Shown one piece after another: positions 53,845 to 62,291 of a stretch of 64,000 nucleotides of DNA (positions are counted from its first letter, which is position 1; the number at the start of each line of letters is the position of its first letter). The notes under the pieces were generated by a model. That model saw nothing but the letters and a program-made list of their open reading frames with translations. It was not told where the DNA came from and did not search any database. Both the position numbers and the translations under genes were made by a program. This DNA is from Clostridia bacterium (GTDB taxonomy: Bacteria; Bacillota; Clostridia; Oscillospirales; Acutalibacteraceae): positions 1 through 64,000 of the forward strand of contig JAFQEL010000026.1 of assembly GCA_017399065.1 (NCBI GenBank), given 5' to 3'.

Positions 53845-55062
53845 ATGCGTGAAATTTTAAGATCAGATAAACTACAGAATGTTCATTCCGATATAAGAGG
53901 TCCTGTTTTTGTTGAAGCAATGAGAATGCGTAAAGAAGGCATTGACGTTCTTCGTCTTAATACAGGTAATCCTGCCACCTTTGATTTCAAAATGCCCGAC
54001 AGTGTTCGTAATGCTCTTATCAACAACGCTGACAAAGCTGTTGCATACTGTGATCTCAAGGGTATGCCGGATGCCCGTGAAGCTATTTGCAACTATCATA
54101 AAGGTAAGGGTATTGAGGGCATTACACCAGACGATTGCTTTATCGGTAATGGTGTAAGTGAGCTTGTTACAATGGCTCTTACAGCTCTTCTCAATTACGG
54201 TGATGAGATTCTTGTTCCCGCACCTGACTATTCACTCTGGACAAACTCTGTTTACATTGCCGGTGCAACGCCCGTTCATTATATCTGCGACGAGCAGTCA
54301 AACTGGTATCCCGATATCAATGATATTAAATCAAAGATTACACCTAAAACAAAAGCTCTTGTAATTATCAACCCCAACAATCCTACGGGTGCTCTTTACC
54401 CGAAAGAAGTTCTTGAGGAGCTTGTTCAGATTGCACGTGAGCACGAGCTTGTAGTTTTCTCAGATGAAATTTATGACAGACTTGTTATGGATGATCTTGA
54501 GCACATTTCCACAGCTACTCTTGCTCCCGATCTTCTTGTATGCACAATGAACGGTCTTTCTAAATCACATATTGTCTGCGGTTTCCGCTGCGGTTGGATG
54601 GTTGTAAGCGGTGCAAAGGATAACGCAAAGGATTTCATTGCAGGTCTTGTTCAGCTTTCAGCTATGCGTCTTTGTGCAAATGCTCTTATGCAGCTCGTAA
54701 TTCCTGCAGCTCTCAATGACCCTGAAAGCACAAGAGAAATGATTGTGCCCGGGGGCAGACTATATGAGCAGCGTGAAGCAACCTGCCGTGAGCTTGCTAA
54801 GATTGACGGTATTTCTTTCGTTAAGAACAGTGCCGCTTTCTATCTATTCCCGAAAATAGATGTCAAGAAGTTCAATATTACCGATGACCAGCAGTTTGCA
54901 ATGGATTATCTCCACAGCAAGAATGTTATGATTATACCCGGCAGAGGCTTCAGTTGGAAGGAGCCTGACCATTTCCGTATTGTTATGCTTCCTGAACCCG
55001 AGCAGATTGCTAAGGCTATGCGTGACCTTGGTGATTTCCTCAAAGATTACCGTCAGAATTAA
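53845..55062 (+). CDS. PLP-dependent aminotransferase, AlaA-like
   Basis: The 405-residue class I/II aminotransferase starts MREILRSDKLQNVHSDIRGP, the opening of alanine-forming AlaA-type transaminases. PLP contacts are NPNNPTGALYP (about 180-190) and SDEIYDRLV, with the Schiff-base lysine in NGLSKSHIVCGFRCGW (about 239-254). The ATG at 53845 follows AGGGG. The most likely reaction is pyruvate with glutamate to alanine and 2-oxoglutarate. Its stop overlaps the stop of the facing lipoprotein gene through a shared ttaa. Confidence 0.88.
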   Translation: MREILRSDKLQNVHSDIRGPVFVEAMRMRKEGIDVLRLNTGNPATFDFKMPDSVRNALINNADKAVAYCDLKGMPDAREAICNYHKGKGIEGITPDDCFIGNGVSELVTMALTALLNYGDEILVPAPDYSLWTNSVYIAGATPVHYICDEQSNWYPDINDIKSKITPKTKALVIINPNNPTGALYPKEVLEELVQIAREHELVVFSDEIYDRLVMDDLEHISTATLAPDLLVCTMNGLSKSHIVCGFRCGWMVVSGAKDNAKDFIAGLVQLSAMRLCANALMQLVIPAALNDPESTREMIVPGGRLYEQREATCRELAKIDGISFVKNSAAFYLFPKIDVKKFNITDDQQFAMDYLHSKNVMIIPGRGFSWKEPDHFRIVMLPEPEQIAKAMRDLGDFLKDYRQN

Positions 55063-55352
55063 TCGTAAGCCTCAATAATTTTCTGCAATTCATTAATATT
55101 ATTGACTTCTATACCTGTCGTCAATGCTTGTACAGCATCAGGCGGCAGGTCTTTTATTATGCAGTCGAGTATATGAACTGGTAATTCATTTCCTTGTTGA
55201 AATACTGCAATTTTACCTTTAAATTCTTTAACGATATATACTTGTGCCGTGGTGAAATTATCTGCTTCAATTTTGGAATTGTTTTTTATTGTGCAGGCAG
55301 GCAAAATAATTATACAGATTATAATAAATAAACATATCACTCTTTTGTTCAT
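55059..55352 (-). CDS. small lipoprotein, BofC C-terminal-like
   Basis: The 97-residue precursor has a signal peptide ending in a lipobox (ILPAC, lipidated C20), so it is attached outside the membrane. The mature part contains YIVKEFKGKIAVFQQG and DLPPDAVQALTTGIEV, a pattern shared with BofC C-terminal-domain proteins of Clostridia, linked in sporulating relatives to signalling across the forespore membrane. Function here is inferred. The start is preceded by GAAAGGAAG. It is a single gene read opposite to its neighbours. Confidence 0.65.
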   Translation of the reverse strand: MNKRVICLFIIICIIILPACTIKNNSKIEADNFTTAQVYIVKEFKGKIAVFQQGNELPVHILDCIIKDLPPDAVQALTTGIEVNNINELQKIIEAYD

Positions 55353-55507
55353 ACCTGATTTCTTCCTTTCAATATTATTATTGTCAGTTATTTATTACAG
55401 ATTCATTAAAATATAAAAAACACTTTATTTTTTGATATTTTATGTTATAATACATTTTAGATAATTAGATTAACACGTTTTGTTACAATTTGACTGAGGT
55501 GTAAATA

Positions 55508-57772
55508 ATGGATAAAAAAAGAAAATCTAACAATAAGGGAGGAAGCGTAGTCGCATCGTTGTTTGGTAATGTAAGGCCTAAAACAGTAATAATTTCTGTT
55601 CTGGCAGTCATTGCCCTGACAGGTATTATTATCGTCGGTTATATTTTAGGGTATATGATTTCCTATACAAACGGTGACGTTGCGATCGATCTTAATGAAT
55701 ATCAGGCTAATCAGAGCCAGACTTCAATAATTTACGCCTATGATGAAAACGGCGAGATTTTTGAGCTTCAGCGTCTGCACGGTGACGAAAACCGTATATA
55801 TGTCAGTCTTGATGAAATTCCGAAACATCTGCAGAATGCTTTTATTGCGCTTGAAGATGCCAGATTCCCTAACCATAAAGGTGTCGACTGGATTCGTTTT
55901 GTTGCAGTTTTTGTAAAAGATAAGCTTTCTACCGGTGGTTCGTCAATAACTCAGCAGCTCGTAAAAAATATAACAGGTGAACGAGAAGCTAACTTTGTAA
56001 GAAAGTTTCATGAAATATGCAACGCTTTGAATCTTGAGAAGAACTTTGATAAAGATGAGATATTGGAAGCGTATCTGAATACTTTGTATCTTGGCAGCGG
56101 TTGTTACGGTGTAAAAACAGCTTGTGAAAAATATTTCGGAAAAGATGTTTCTGAAATCAATATTGCAGAAGCTGCTTGTATAGCTTCAATTACTAAAGCT
56201 CCTTATACTTATAATCCTCTTGTAAATCCTGAAAAGAACCGAGAGCGTCAGGTCGGCGAATGTCTTGATGCAATGCTTGATGAAGGTTATATTACTCAGG
56301 CTGAATATGATGAGGCTGTAGCATACAAAATGGTGTTTACCAACAGTCCGGAGTATGTTGCTGACGAGGAAGAAGTTGAAGAAGAATCAACACAGAATGA
56401 AATCTGGAGCTTTTACGTTGATTTCGTTGTTGATACTCTTGTTGATGAGTTTATGACAGAATATGATATGTCAGAGCGTCAGGCTACGCAGAAGATTTAT
56501 TACGGCGGCCTTCAGATTTACGCTGCACTTGATGTTGCTGCTCAGGAAGTACTTGATGATGTTTACACTAACAGAAGGACTTTTCCTGACGAATCCCGCA
56601 AGGATGTTCAGTCCCAGTCTGCTATGACGATTATGGATTATTCAGGACGTGTAATAGCAATCTGCGGCGAAGCCGGTGAAAAATCCGGCAACCGTTGTCT
56701 TAACCGTGCTGCTGATTCTCCGAGACAGCCCGGTTCTTCAATCAAACCCCTCAGCACATATGCTCCCGCAATTGAAGAAAAGCTTGTAACGTGGTCTACA
56801 CGTATACAGGATAAAGCTTTTGCATATAACGGCTCACTCTGGCCTAAGAATTATACGGGTGATAAGGGAACGGGTGCTTATGTTACTGTTCAGAACGCAC
56901 TCGCAAGGTCTTTGAACACTGTTCCTGCAAGAATCGTTTATAATACTCTCGGTCTTAAAAAATCATATGGATATCTTGTAAATTCCTTTAATATTTCTAC
57001 TACTGTTGAGAAGTATGACGTTGCACCTGCACCGCTTGCTACCGGTGCTATGCGTTACGGTATTACAACTCTCGAAATGGCTGCTGCTTATGCTGCTTTC
57101 GGTAACGGCGGTAAGTATTACGAGCCTTACTGTTATTATAAAGTAACCAACAGCGATGGCTCTATTGTGTATTTTGACAACGCTTCGGCCGAAGGTAAGC
57201 AGATTATCGGAGAAGATACTGCGGATATTATGTGTGAGCTGCTTCAGTCTGTTACAACAGACAGTGTCGGTACGGGTAAACCTTATAAAATCAGCGGTTT
57301 CCAGACAATGGCTAAAACCGGTACTACGAGCGATGATTATGACCGTTGGTTTGTAGGCGGAACTCCTTATTACGTTGCAGCTGTCTGGTATGGTTACGAT
57401 CTTAACAAAACTGTATCAAATGTAAGCGGTAACCCGTCCGGTAAGATTTTCAAAAAAGTTATGGATAAAATTCATGAAGATTTACCTGATAAAGAGTTCC
57501 CGAAATCAAGTATTGTAAGCGAGAAAAAATATTGCCGCGTGACCGGCCTTATTGCGGGAAGTAATTGTTACTCAATCGGTACAGGCTGGTATTCACTTAA
57601 AAATATGCCTCTTACCTGTACGTCTTGTTCAGGCGGTCATAAGCCCGATAATGATACCGGAAATGACAATGAAGTTACAACGAATGCTGAACCGGAAACA
57701 ACGGTCGGCTTTATAGATGTACCTGAAGTTTTTGAGGAAATTATTCCCGATATTCCGAATGGTACTGAATAA
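55508..57772 (+). CDS. penicillin-binding protein 1A (bifunctional)
   Basis: The 754-residue class A PBP polymerises and cross-links peptidoglycan. Basic cytoplasmic tail, one membrane helix (about 28-52), then a GT51 transglycosylase domain with ALEDARFPNHKGVDW (catalytic Glu) and TGGSSITQQLVKN. The transpeptidase domain has the active serine in PGSSIKP (about 407-413), ARSLNTVP and KTGTTSDDYDRWFVGG (about 601-616). An acidic/Thr-rich tail follows two C-x-x-C-like cysteine pairs. GAGGTG precedes the ATG. Confidence 0.92.
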   Translation: MDKKRKSNNKGGSVVASLFGNVRPKTVIISVLAVIALTGIIIVGYILGYMISYTNGDVAIDLNEYQANQSQTSIIYAYDENGEIFELQRLHGDENRIYVSLDEIPKHLQNAFIALEDARFPNHKGVDWIRFVAVFVKDKLSTGGSSITQQLVKNITGEREANFVRKFHEICNALNLEKNFDKDEILEAYLNTLYLGSGCYGVKTACEKYFGKDVSEINIAEAACIASITKAPYTYNPLVNPEKNRERQVGECLDAMLDEGYITQAEYDEAVAYKMVFTNSPEYVADEEEVEEESTQNEIWSFYVDFVVDTLVDEFMTEYDMSERQATQKIYYGGLQIYAALDVAAQEVLDDVYTNRRTFPDESRKDVQSQSAMTIMDYSGRVIAICGEAGEKSGNRCLNRAADSPRQPGSSIKPLSTYAPAIEEKLVTWSTRIQDKAFAYNGSLWPKNYTGDKGTGAYVTVQNALARSLNTVPARIVYNTLGLKKSYGYLVNSFNISTTVEKYDVAPAPLATGAMRYGITTLEMAAAYAAFGNGGKYYEPYCYYKVTNSDGSIVYFDNASAEGKQIIGEDTADIMCELLQSVTTDSVGTGKPYKISGFQTMAKTGTTSDDYDRWFVGGTPYYVAAVWYGYDLNKTVSNVSGNPSGKIFKKVMDKIHEDLPDKEFPKSSIVSEKKYCRVTGLIAGSNCYSIGTGWYSLKNMPLTCTSCSGGHKPDNDTGNDNEVTTNAEPETTVGFIDVPEVFEEIIPDIPNGTE

Positions 57773-57794
57773 CTGAATTTTTTGAAAGGATCAA

Positions 57795-57835
57795 AAGGCT
57801 GATGGTTTGCATACAGGTGTGCTGCCATCGGCCTT
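57795..57835 (+). terminator. hairpin between PBP1A and ruvX
   Basis: aaggctgatgg (57795-57805) pairs with ccatcggcctt (57825-57835), with one G-U pair. No T-run follows; the ruvX ribosome binding site starts right after it. It may be a weak terminator or an mRNA stability element. Confidence 0.4.
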
Positions 57836-57848
57836 AGGTTTATTGATT

Positions 57849-58262
57849 ATGATTATTTTAGGTGTTGATTACGGAGATGTAAGGACCGGTATAGCTGTTT
57901 GCGATAAAACGGAGTTTCTCGCGTCTCCTGTATGTACAGTCAGTGAAAGCTATATGCCCAAGCTTATTGATAAGCTTTTGGTGATAATTAATGAAAAAAA
58001 GCCTGAACTCATTGTTGTTGGTCTTCCCAAAAATATGGATGGTTCGCTCGGCTTCCGTGCACAGGCTTGCACCGAATTTGCACAGGCTCTCAGCGAGGCC
58101 TGCGGTATTAAAACGGTGCTTTGGGATGAGAGACTCACAAGCGTAATTGCACACAGACAGCTTCAGTTAAACGGTAAAAGAGAAAAAAAGCATAAAAATA
58201 TTGTGGATACTGCGGCGGCTGTTGAAATATTGCAGAGCTATATAGACAGCAGAAAGAGATAA
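57849..58262 (+). CDS. ruvX: Holliday junction resolvase RuvX (YqgF)
   Basis: The 137-residue RNase H-like nuclease is implicated in 16S rRNA processing and junction cleavage. It starts MIILGVDYGDVRTGIAVCD (first catalytic Asp), with LIVVGLPKNMDGSLG (about 50-64) and LWDERLTSV, and the last Asp in KNIVDTAAAVEIL. The ATG at 57849 gives the family length; an earlier in-frame ATG would add 14 residues overlapping the hairpin. Confidence 0.88.
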   Translation: MIILGVDYGDVRTGIAVCDKTEFLASPVCTVSESYMPKLIDKLLVIINEKKPELIVVGLPKNMDGSLGFRAQACTEFAQALSEACGIKTVLWDERLTSVIAHRQLQLNGKREKKHKNIVDTAAAVEILQSYIDSRKR

Positions 58263-58264
58263 TT

Positions 58265-59122
58265 ATGCTGACTAAAGGTAATTTTTTAACGATAATTAAA
58301 TCGATTATTACTGCCGTTGCATTAATTGGTCTGAGTTTACCTGTATTTGAAATGACAGGCGATATCGTTTTGCCGCTTATTATATGTGTGACAGGTTCTT
58401 TTTTAATATGTTTATGTTCCGTGCTTTTGCATTTTTCGGAACGCATTATTGGTAATTCTTTAGTTATTTTGATGTTGTTCTGGCTGTTATTTGCATTTAT
58501 TAAAGAAATCATTCTTCAGATTGAATATGGTTGGGCATTTGAATGGATTGAATTCTTTTACTTTGATAAATTGCTGATGTTAGGTTCAATATGGCTTAGT
58601 GTTTCAATGTTTTATTGTATAAAGAGACTTTTATGCAAGGAGTCAAATGATATTGAATATTCGGTTTTTTTTAAGAAAGCGTCAACAGCATTTTTGATAT
58701 TTTATATTTTTCTTCTTGTGTATTCATTTGTTCTTATCAGGCTTCAGACAGCGGATTATCCGTTCAGATTTCAACCGTTTGTTACAATTAAAGAGTATAT
58801 TACTGAATATAATTCAATTCCTTATGAAGTATTTATGATGTTTTTCGGTAATCTTCTGTATTTTACGCCGCTCGGTTATATTTTCGGTCATATATTAATT
58901 AAGCGTAAAAAGATAATCAGAGTTTTGATTATAATTTTCTTTCCTGTTTTGGCTTTTACATTACTGGAGTTTTCTCAATTTATCTTTCAAAACGGTTACT
59001 GTGAATTTGACGATATGATGATGAATTCAGTCGGATTCTGGTTTGGTGCTCTTTTGTTTAATGTTTCAAATAAATTTGCTGTTCTTGTCAGTAAGAGAAA
59101 ATATATGTTGTTCTGGGGTTGA
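58265..59122 (+). CDS. VanZ family membrane protein
   Basis: The 285-residue protein has about seven hydrophobic segments. Its C-terminal half fits VanZ: FQPFVTIKEYI, then GNLLYFTPLGYIFGHIL, then SLEFSQ-like LLEFSQFIF and FDDMMMNSVGFWFGALL, where VanZ proteins have a conserved D-D-x-x-x-N-x-x-G. VanZ is best known for teicoplanin resistance in van clusters; most relatives have unknown envelope roles. It lies between ruvX and the amidase gene. Confidence 0.7.
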   Translation: MLTKGNFLTIIKSIITAVALIGLSLPVFEMTGDIVLPLIICVTGSFLICLCSVLLHFSERIIGNSLVILMLFWLLFAFIKEIILQIEYGWAFEWIEFFYFDKLLMLGSIWLSVSMFYCIKRLLCKESNDIEYSVFFKKASTAFLIFYIFLLVYSFVLIRLQTADYPFRFQPFVTIKEYITEYNSIPYEVFMMFFGNLLYFTPLGYIFGHILIKRKKIIRVLIIIFFPVLAFTLLEFSQFIFQNGYCEFDDMMMNSVGFWFGALLFNVSNKFAVLVSKRKYMLFWG

Positions 59123-59169
59123 AATAAAATATTCATATCCGGCATAGATTTCTTTGGAGGTGTCGGATA

Positions 59170-59880
59170 GTGAATCGTTTTTGTGTTTCGATCTTTGCAT
59201 TATTCCTTGCTTTGGTTTCTGTTTCGGTATTGTTCATTGCTTTGGAAAACACAGATAAATATGCTTCAGCAGATATTAATCCTGAGTTTTGTATAATTAT
59301 TGATGCAGGTCACGGCGGTGAAGACGGCGGTACTAGTTCTGCTGACGGCACATTAGAAAAAGCTATCAACTTAAATGTTGCACAATATCTTGATCATATG
59401 CTCCGAACAGCAGGTTATAAAACAATTATGACAAGAAACTCTGATGAACAGCTTGGCGATACATCTTTGTCCACAATAAGACAGCGAAAGGTATCCGATA
59501 TAAAAGAACGTCTCAGGATAACCGAAATTAACAGTAATTCAATTTTAGTAAGTATCCATCAGAATCATTATTCGTCGCCGTTATATAGCGGAACACAGGT
59601 GTTTTATTCACCAAACTCGGAGTATAGCAAAATTCTTGCAGATTCAATTCAAAACACTGTAGTCAAACAACTTCAACCAAATAACAATCGCTCTGTTAAA
59701 CAGGTTGGTACAAATATATACTTGTTGTATAATTGCAAATTACCTGCTGTTATGGTCGAATGCGGTTTTATGTCGAATATTGAGGAAGCAGAAAAACTAA
59801 AACAAAAAAATTATCAAAAACAAATTGCCTATTCAATAATGTGCGGAATTCAAAATTATCTGGAGGATAGAGATGGCTAA
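59170..59880 (+). CDS. cwlD: N-acetylmuramoyl-L-alanine amidase, CwlD-type
   Basis: The 236-residue amidase_3 enzyme cuts the bond between muramic acid and the peptide. A hydrophobic N-terminus (about 4-24) exports it. Zinc ligands are in IIDAGHGGEDGG (about 43-54), later glutamate in LEKAINLN and H in SIHQNHYSS. CwlD acts in spore cortex modification; the similarity in length and motifs supports this but does not prove sporulation. The GTG start has GGAGG at nine bases. Confidence 0.82.
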   Translation: MNRFCVSIFALFLALVSVSVLFIALENTDKYASADINPEFCIIIDAGHGGEDGGTSSADGTLEKAINLNVAQYLDHMLRTAGYKTIMTRNSDEQLGDTSLSTIRQRKVSDIKERLRITEINSNSILVSIHQNHYSSPLYSGTQVFYSPNSEYSKILADSIQNTVVKQLQPNNNRSVKQVGTNIYLLYNCKLPAVMVECGFMSNIEEAEKLKQKNYQKQIAYSIMCGIQNYLEDRDG

Positions 59881-61234
59881 AGCGAAATCACTTTATATTT
59901 GTTCATCGTGCGGATATGAGTCAGCAAAATGGTACGGCTGCTGTCCAGGCTGCGGTGAATGGAATACTATGAATGAAGAGGCGATAGTACAGCATTCGTC
60001 AAGAAGTACTGTTAACGTAAAGCCTGCGGTTTCTCTTACGCTCGATAAAATTATAAATGACAGCAGTGTAAGATATAAAACCGGTCTAGGTGAATTTGAC
60101 AGAGTTCTCGGAGGCGGTATAGTAAAGGGTTCACTTATTCTGCTCAGCGGTGATCCCGGAATTGGTAAATCAACTATTCTTTTGCAGATTTGCCAATATC
60201 TCGATAAATCATTAAACATTCTGTATATTTCGGGAGAAGAATCTGCTCATCAAATAAAAATGCGCGCGGAAAGATTAGGTGTAAATAATCCTGCTCTTTC
60301 GGTAATGTGCGAAATTGACGTTATTTCAATTACCGAATATATACGCACACAAAAGCCTGATATTGTAATTGTCGATTCGATTCAGACGATGGATTACTCT
60401 GAAGTCAGTTCTTCACCGGGCAGCGTAACTCAGGTCAGGGAATCAGCATCTGTTTTTATGCGGACAGCAAAGTCTTTAGGTATACCGGTTATTCTTGTAG
60501 GTCATGTCAATAAAGACGGTAATATTGCAGGACCTAAGGTTCTTGAACATATTGTTGATGCGGTGCTTTATTTTGAAGGTAACAGAAATTTCTCTTACCG
60601 TATTCTGCGTGCCGTTAAAAACCGTTATGGTTCCACTAATGAAATAGGTGTATTTGAAATGTGTGAGCAAGGCCTGGCAGAGGTTGAAAATCCCTCGCTT
60701 ATGCTTATTTCCGGTAAGCCTAAGAACACTCCGGGTTCCTGTATTGCCTGTGTAATGGAAGGTTCAAGACCGATTATGGCAGAAGTACAAGCTCTCGTTA
60801 CTCCGACAGGTTTCGGTAATCCCAGGCGTATGTCAACAGGGTTTGATTATAACCGCGTTTCAATGCTTCTTGCCGTGCTTGAGAAACGCGCCGGATACTT
60901 TTTTGGTACTACTGATACTTACATTAATGTTGTCGGCGGACTTAAGCTTGATGAACCTGCAAGTGATCTTTCAGTTGCTATGGCTCTTATTTCAAGCTTA
61001 AAAGACACGGTCGTATCCGATGATACTCTTGCTTTTGGTGAGATAGGACTTGCAGGCGAGGTGAGAGGTGTGAGTAACTGTGAACAGCGTGTAAGAGAAG
61101 CGGTAAGGCTCGGATTTTCGCGTTGCATAATACCACAACACAACTTGAAGAATCTTTCTCTCAGAATTTCGGGAGATACTGAAATAATCGGAGTAAGAAA
61201 TATACGCGAGGCATTTGAGGCTGCGGTAAAATGA
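59873..61234 (+). CDS. radA: DNA repair protein RadA
   Basis: The 453-residue protein aids recombination by branch migration. It has a zinc finger CSSCGYESAKWYGCCPGC (about 10-27), a RecA-like ATPase with Walker A SGDPGIGKST (about 94-103), the RadA-specific KNRYG in AVKNRYGSTNEIG, and a C-terminal Lon-protease-like domain. It overlaps the cwlD end by eight bases, with GGAGG within cwlD. It overlaps the next gene by four bases. Confidence 0.94.
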   Translation: MAKAKSLYICSSCGYESAKWYGCCPGCGEWNTMNEEAIVQHSSRSTVNVKPAVSLTLDKIINDSSVRYKTGLGEFDRVLGGGIVKGSLILLSGDPGIGKSTILLQICQYLDKSLNILYISGEESAHQIKMRAERLGVNNPALSVMCEIDVISITEYIRTQKPDIVIVDSIQTMDYSEVSSSPGSVTQVRESASVFMRTAKSLGIPVILVGHVNKDGNIAGPKVLEHIVDAVLYFEGNRNFSYRILRAVKNRYGSTNEIGVFEMCEQGLAEVENPSLMLISGKPKNTPGSCIACVMEGSRPIMAEVQALVTPTGFGNPRRMSTGFDYNRVSMLLAVLEKRAGYFFGTTDTYINVVGGLKLDEPASDLSVAMALISSLKDTVVSDDTLAFGEIGLAGEVRGVSNCEQRVREAVRLGFSRCIIPQHNLKNLSLRISGDTEIIGVRNIREAFEAAVK

Positions 61235-61974
61235 TTGATTTTGAACCGGTTAAAAATCCCAATCTGCCAAAAGGCAGAGTGTTACACGTTGTTGCAAGCG
61301 GTCAATATCCGCATTTCGTCAAAGAATTGGAGAAGTGTGGTGTAGACGTATTAATTACCGACAGTTGTCCGGATATTATATCATCATTAAGATATCATGC
61401 GGATATGCTGTTTGCTTATCTCGGCAACAGACAGTTCGTTATAGAAAAAACACAGAACTGCCTCAAGAAAAGGTTAGAAAGTCTTGGATTTTTTTCGTTG
61501 AATAAATCTGTTTCTTTAGGCAATATATACCCGAACGATATAGCTTTGAACGCTTGTATAATCGATGATAAGGTTGTTTGCGGTAAAGAAGGCGTGCATA
61601 CGGCAATAAAAAATAACCGTGATATAATTGAAGTAAGCCAGGGATATGCGAAATGTTCTGTTTGCGTTGTTGATGAAAATTCTTTGATTACCGATGATGT
61701 TTCTATATATAAGGCTTGTATTTCAGTCGGCCTTGATGTTTTGCTCGTCAGTAAAGGCAGTGTAGATCTTGACGGATTTGATTATGGCTTTATTGGAGGT
61801 TGCTGCGGTAAAATATCAGAAGATACAATGGCTTTCTGCGGTGATTTGAACACTCATTCCGACTGTGCAAAAATCAAGTCTTTTTTATCTCTGCGTAATG
61901 TATATCCGATTTCGCTCGGAAGCGGTAAGCTTACAGATATCGGATCTTTGCTGCCCATAACACAGTATATTTGA
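61231..61974 (+). CDS. conserved protein, DUF6873-like (GME fold)
   Basis: The 247-residue protein resembles DUF6873 family proteins assigned a GME (guanidino-group-modifying enzyme) fold. It has LITDSCPDIISSLRYHADM (about 41-59), then SLGNIYPNDIALNACIID, QGYAKCSVCVVDE, and near the end GFIGGCCGKI and FCGDL. Pairing with radA by an ATGA overlap occurs in other Clostridia. No reaction is known; conserved C, H and D residues hint at an enzyme. The family name is recalled, not searched. Confidence 0.65.
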   Translation: MIDFEPVKNPNLPKGRVLHVVASGQYPHFVKELEKCGVDVLITDSCPDIISSLRYHADMLFAYLGNRQFVIEKTQNCLKKRLESLGFFSLNKSVSLGNIYPNDIALNACIIDDKVVCGKEGVHTAIKNNRDIIEVSQGYAKCSVCVVDENSLITDDVSIYKACISVGLDVLLVSKGSVDLDGFDYGFIGGCCGKISEDTMAFCGDLNTHSDCAKIKSFLSLRNVYPISLGSGKLTDIGSLLPITQYI

Positions 61975-62291
61975 TTTTATTGAATAGGGGGATGTAAAAA
62001 AGCACAGGCCGTATAAAACCAGATATAGTAAGGGGTTCAGTAGGTATAATAAGCCTATAGAACCCCTTTAAAAATATAAATTTAAAATCTGGTGAAAAAA
62101 TTGTTTTTATACTACGAACAAACTTCACCACTCGACGTATTCTTGTACGTCTTCGTGCAAGCAAAATCAGGGCTTCGGCCTTGATTTTGCTCAGTTTGTC
62201 CGTTCTGCATCTTTTTTTCTATAATTATTGCATAAAATTAATAATAGTGCTATAATAAAAAATTATTATAAGAATTATAGGGGAGAATGCA
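61975..62291. other. 317-base gap with strong RNA/DNA secondary structure
   Basis: No convincing gene is seen. Three hairpins stand out. (1) aaggggttc (62030-62038) with gaacccctt (62060-62068), with inner tagg/ccta. (2) cttgtacg (62142-62149) with cgtgcaag (62154-62161), loop of four. (3) agcaaaatcagggc (62160-62173) with gccttgattttgct (62178-62191), 14 bp with a TTCG tetraloop. T-rich sequence begins at 62211 and the recJ promoter follows. It may be a structured RNA or an interspersed repeat. Confidence 0.6.
62228..62256 (+). promoter_or_regulatory. promoter of recJ
   Basis: TTGCAT (62228-62233), a 17-base spacer and TATAAT (62251-62256), about 36 bases before the GTG at 62292. Confidence 0.6.

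Noticed and set aside
61931-62164. 77-codon minus-strand ORF across the gap before recJ
   Set aside because: Its codons cover hairpins, it overlaps the end of the DUF6873-like gene and lacks a ribosome binding site.
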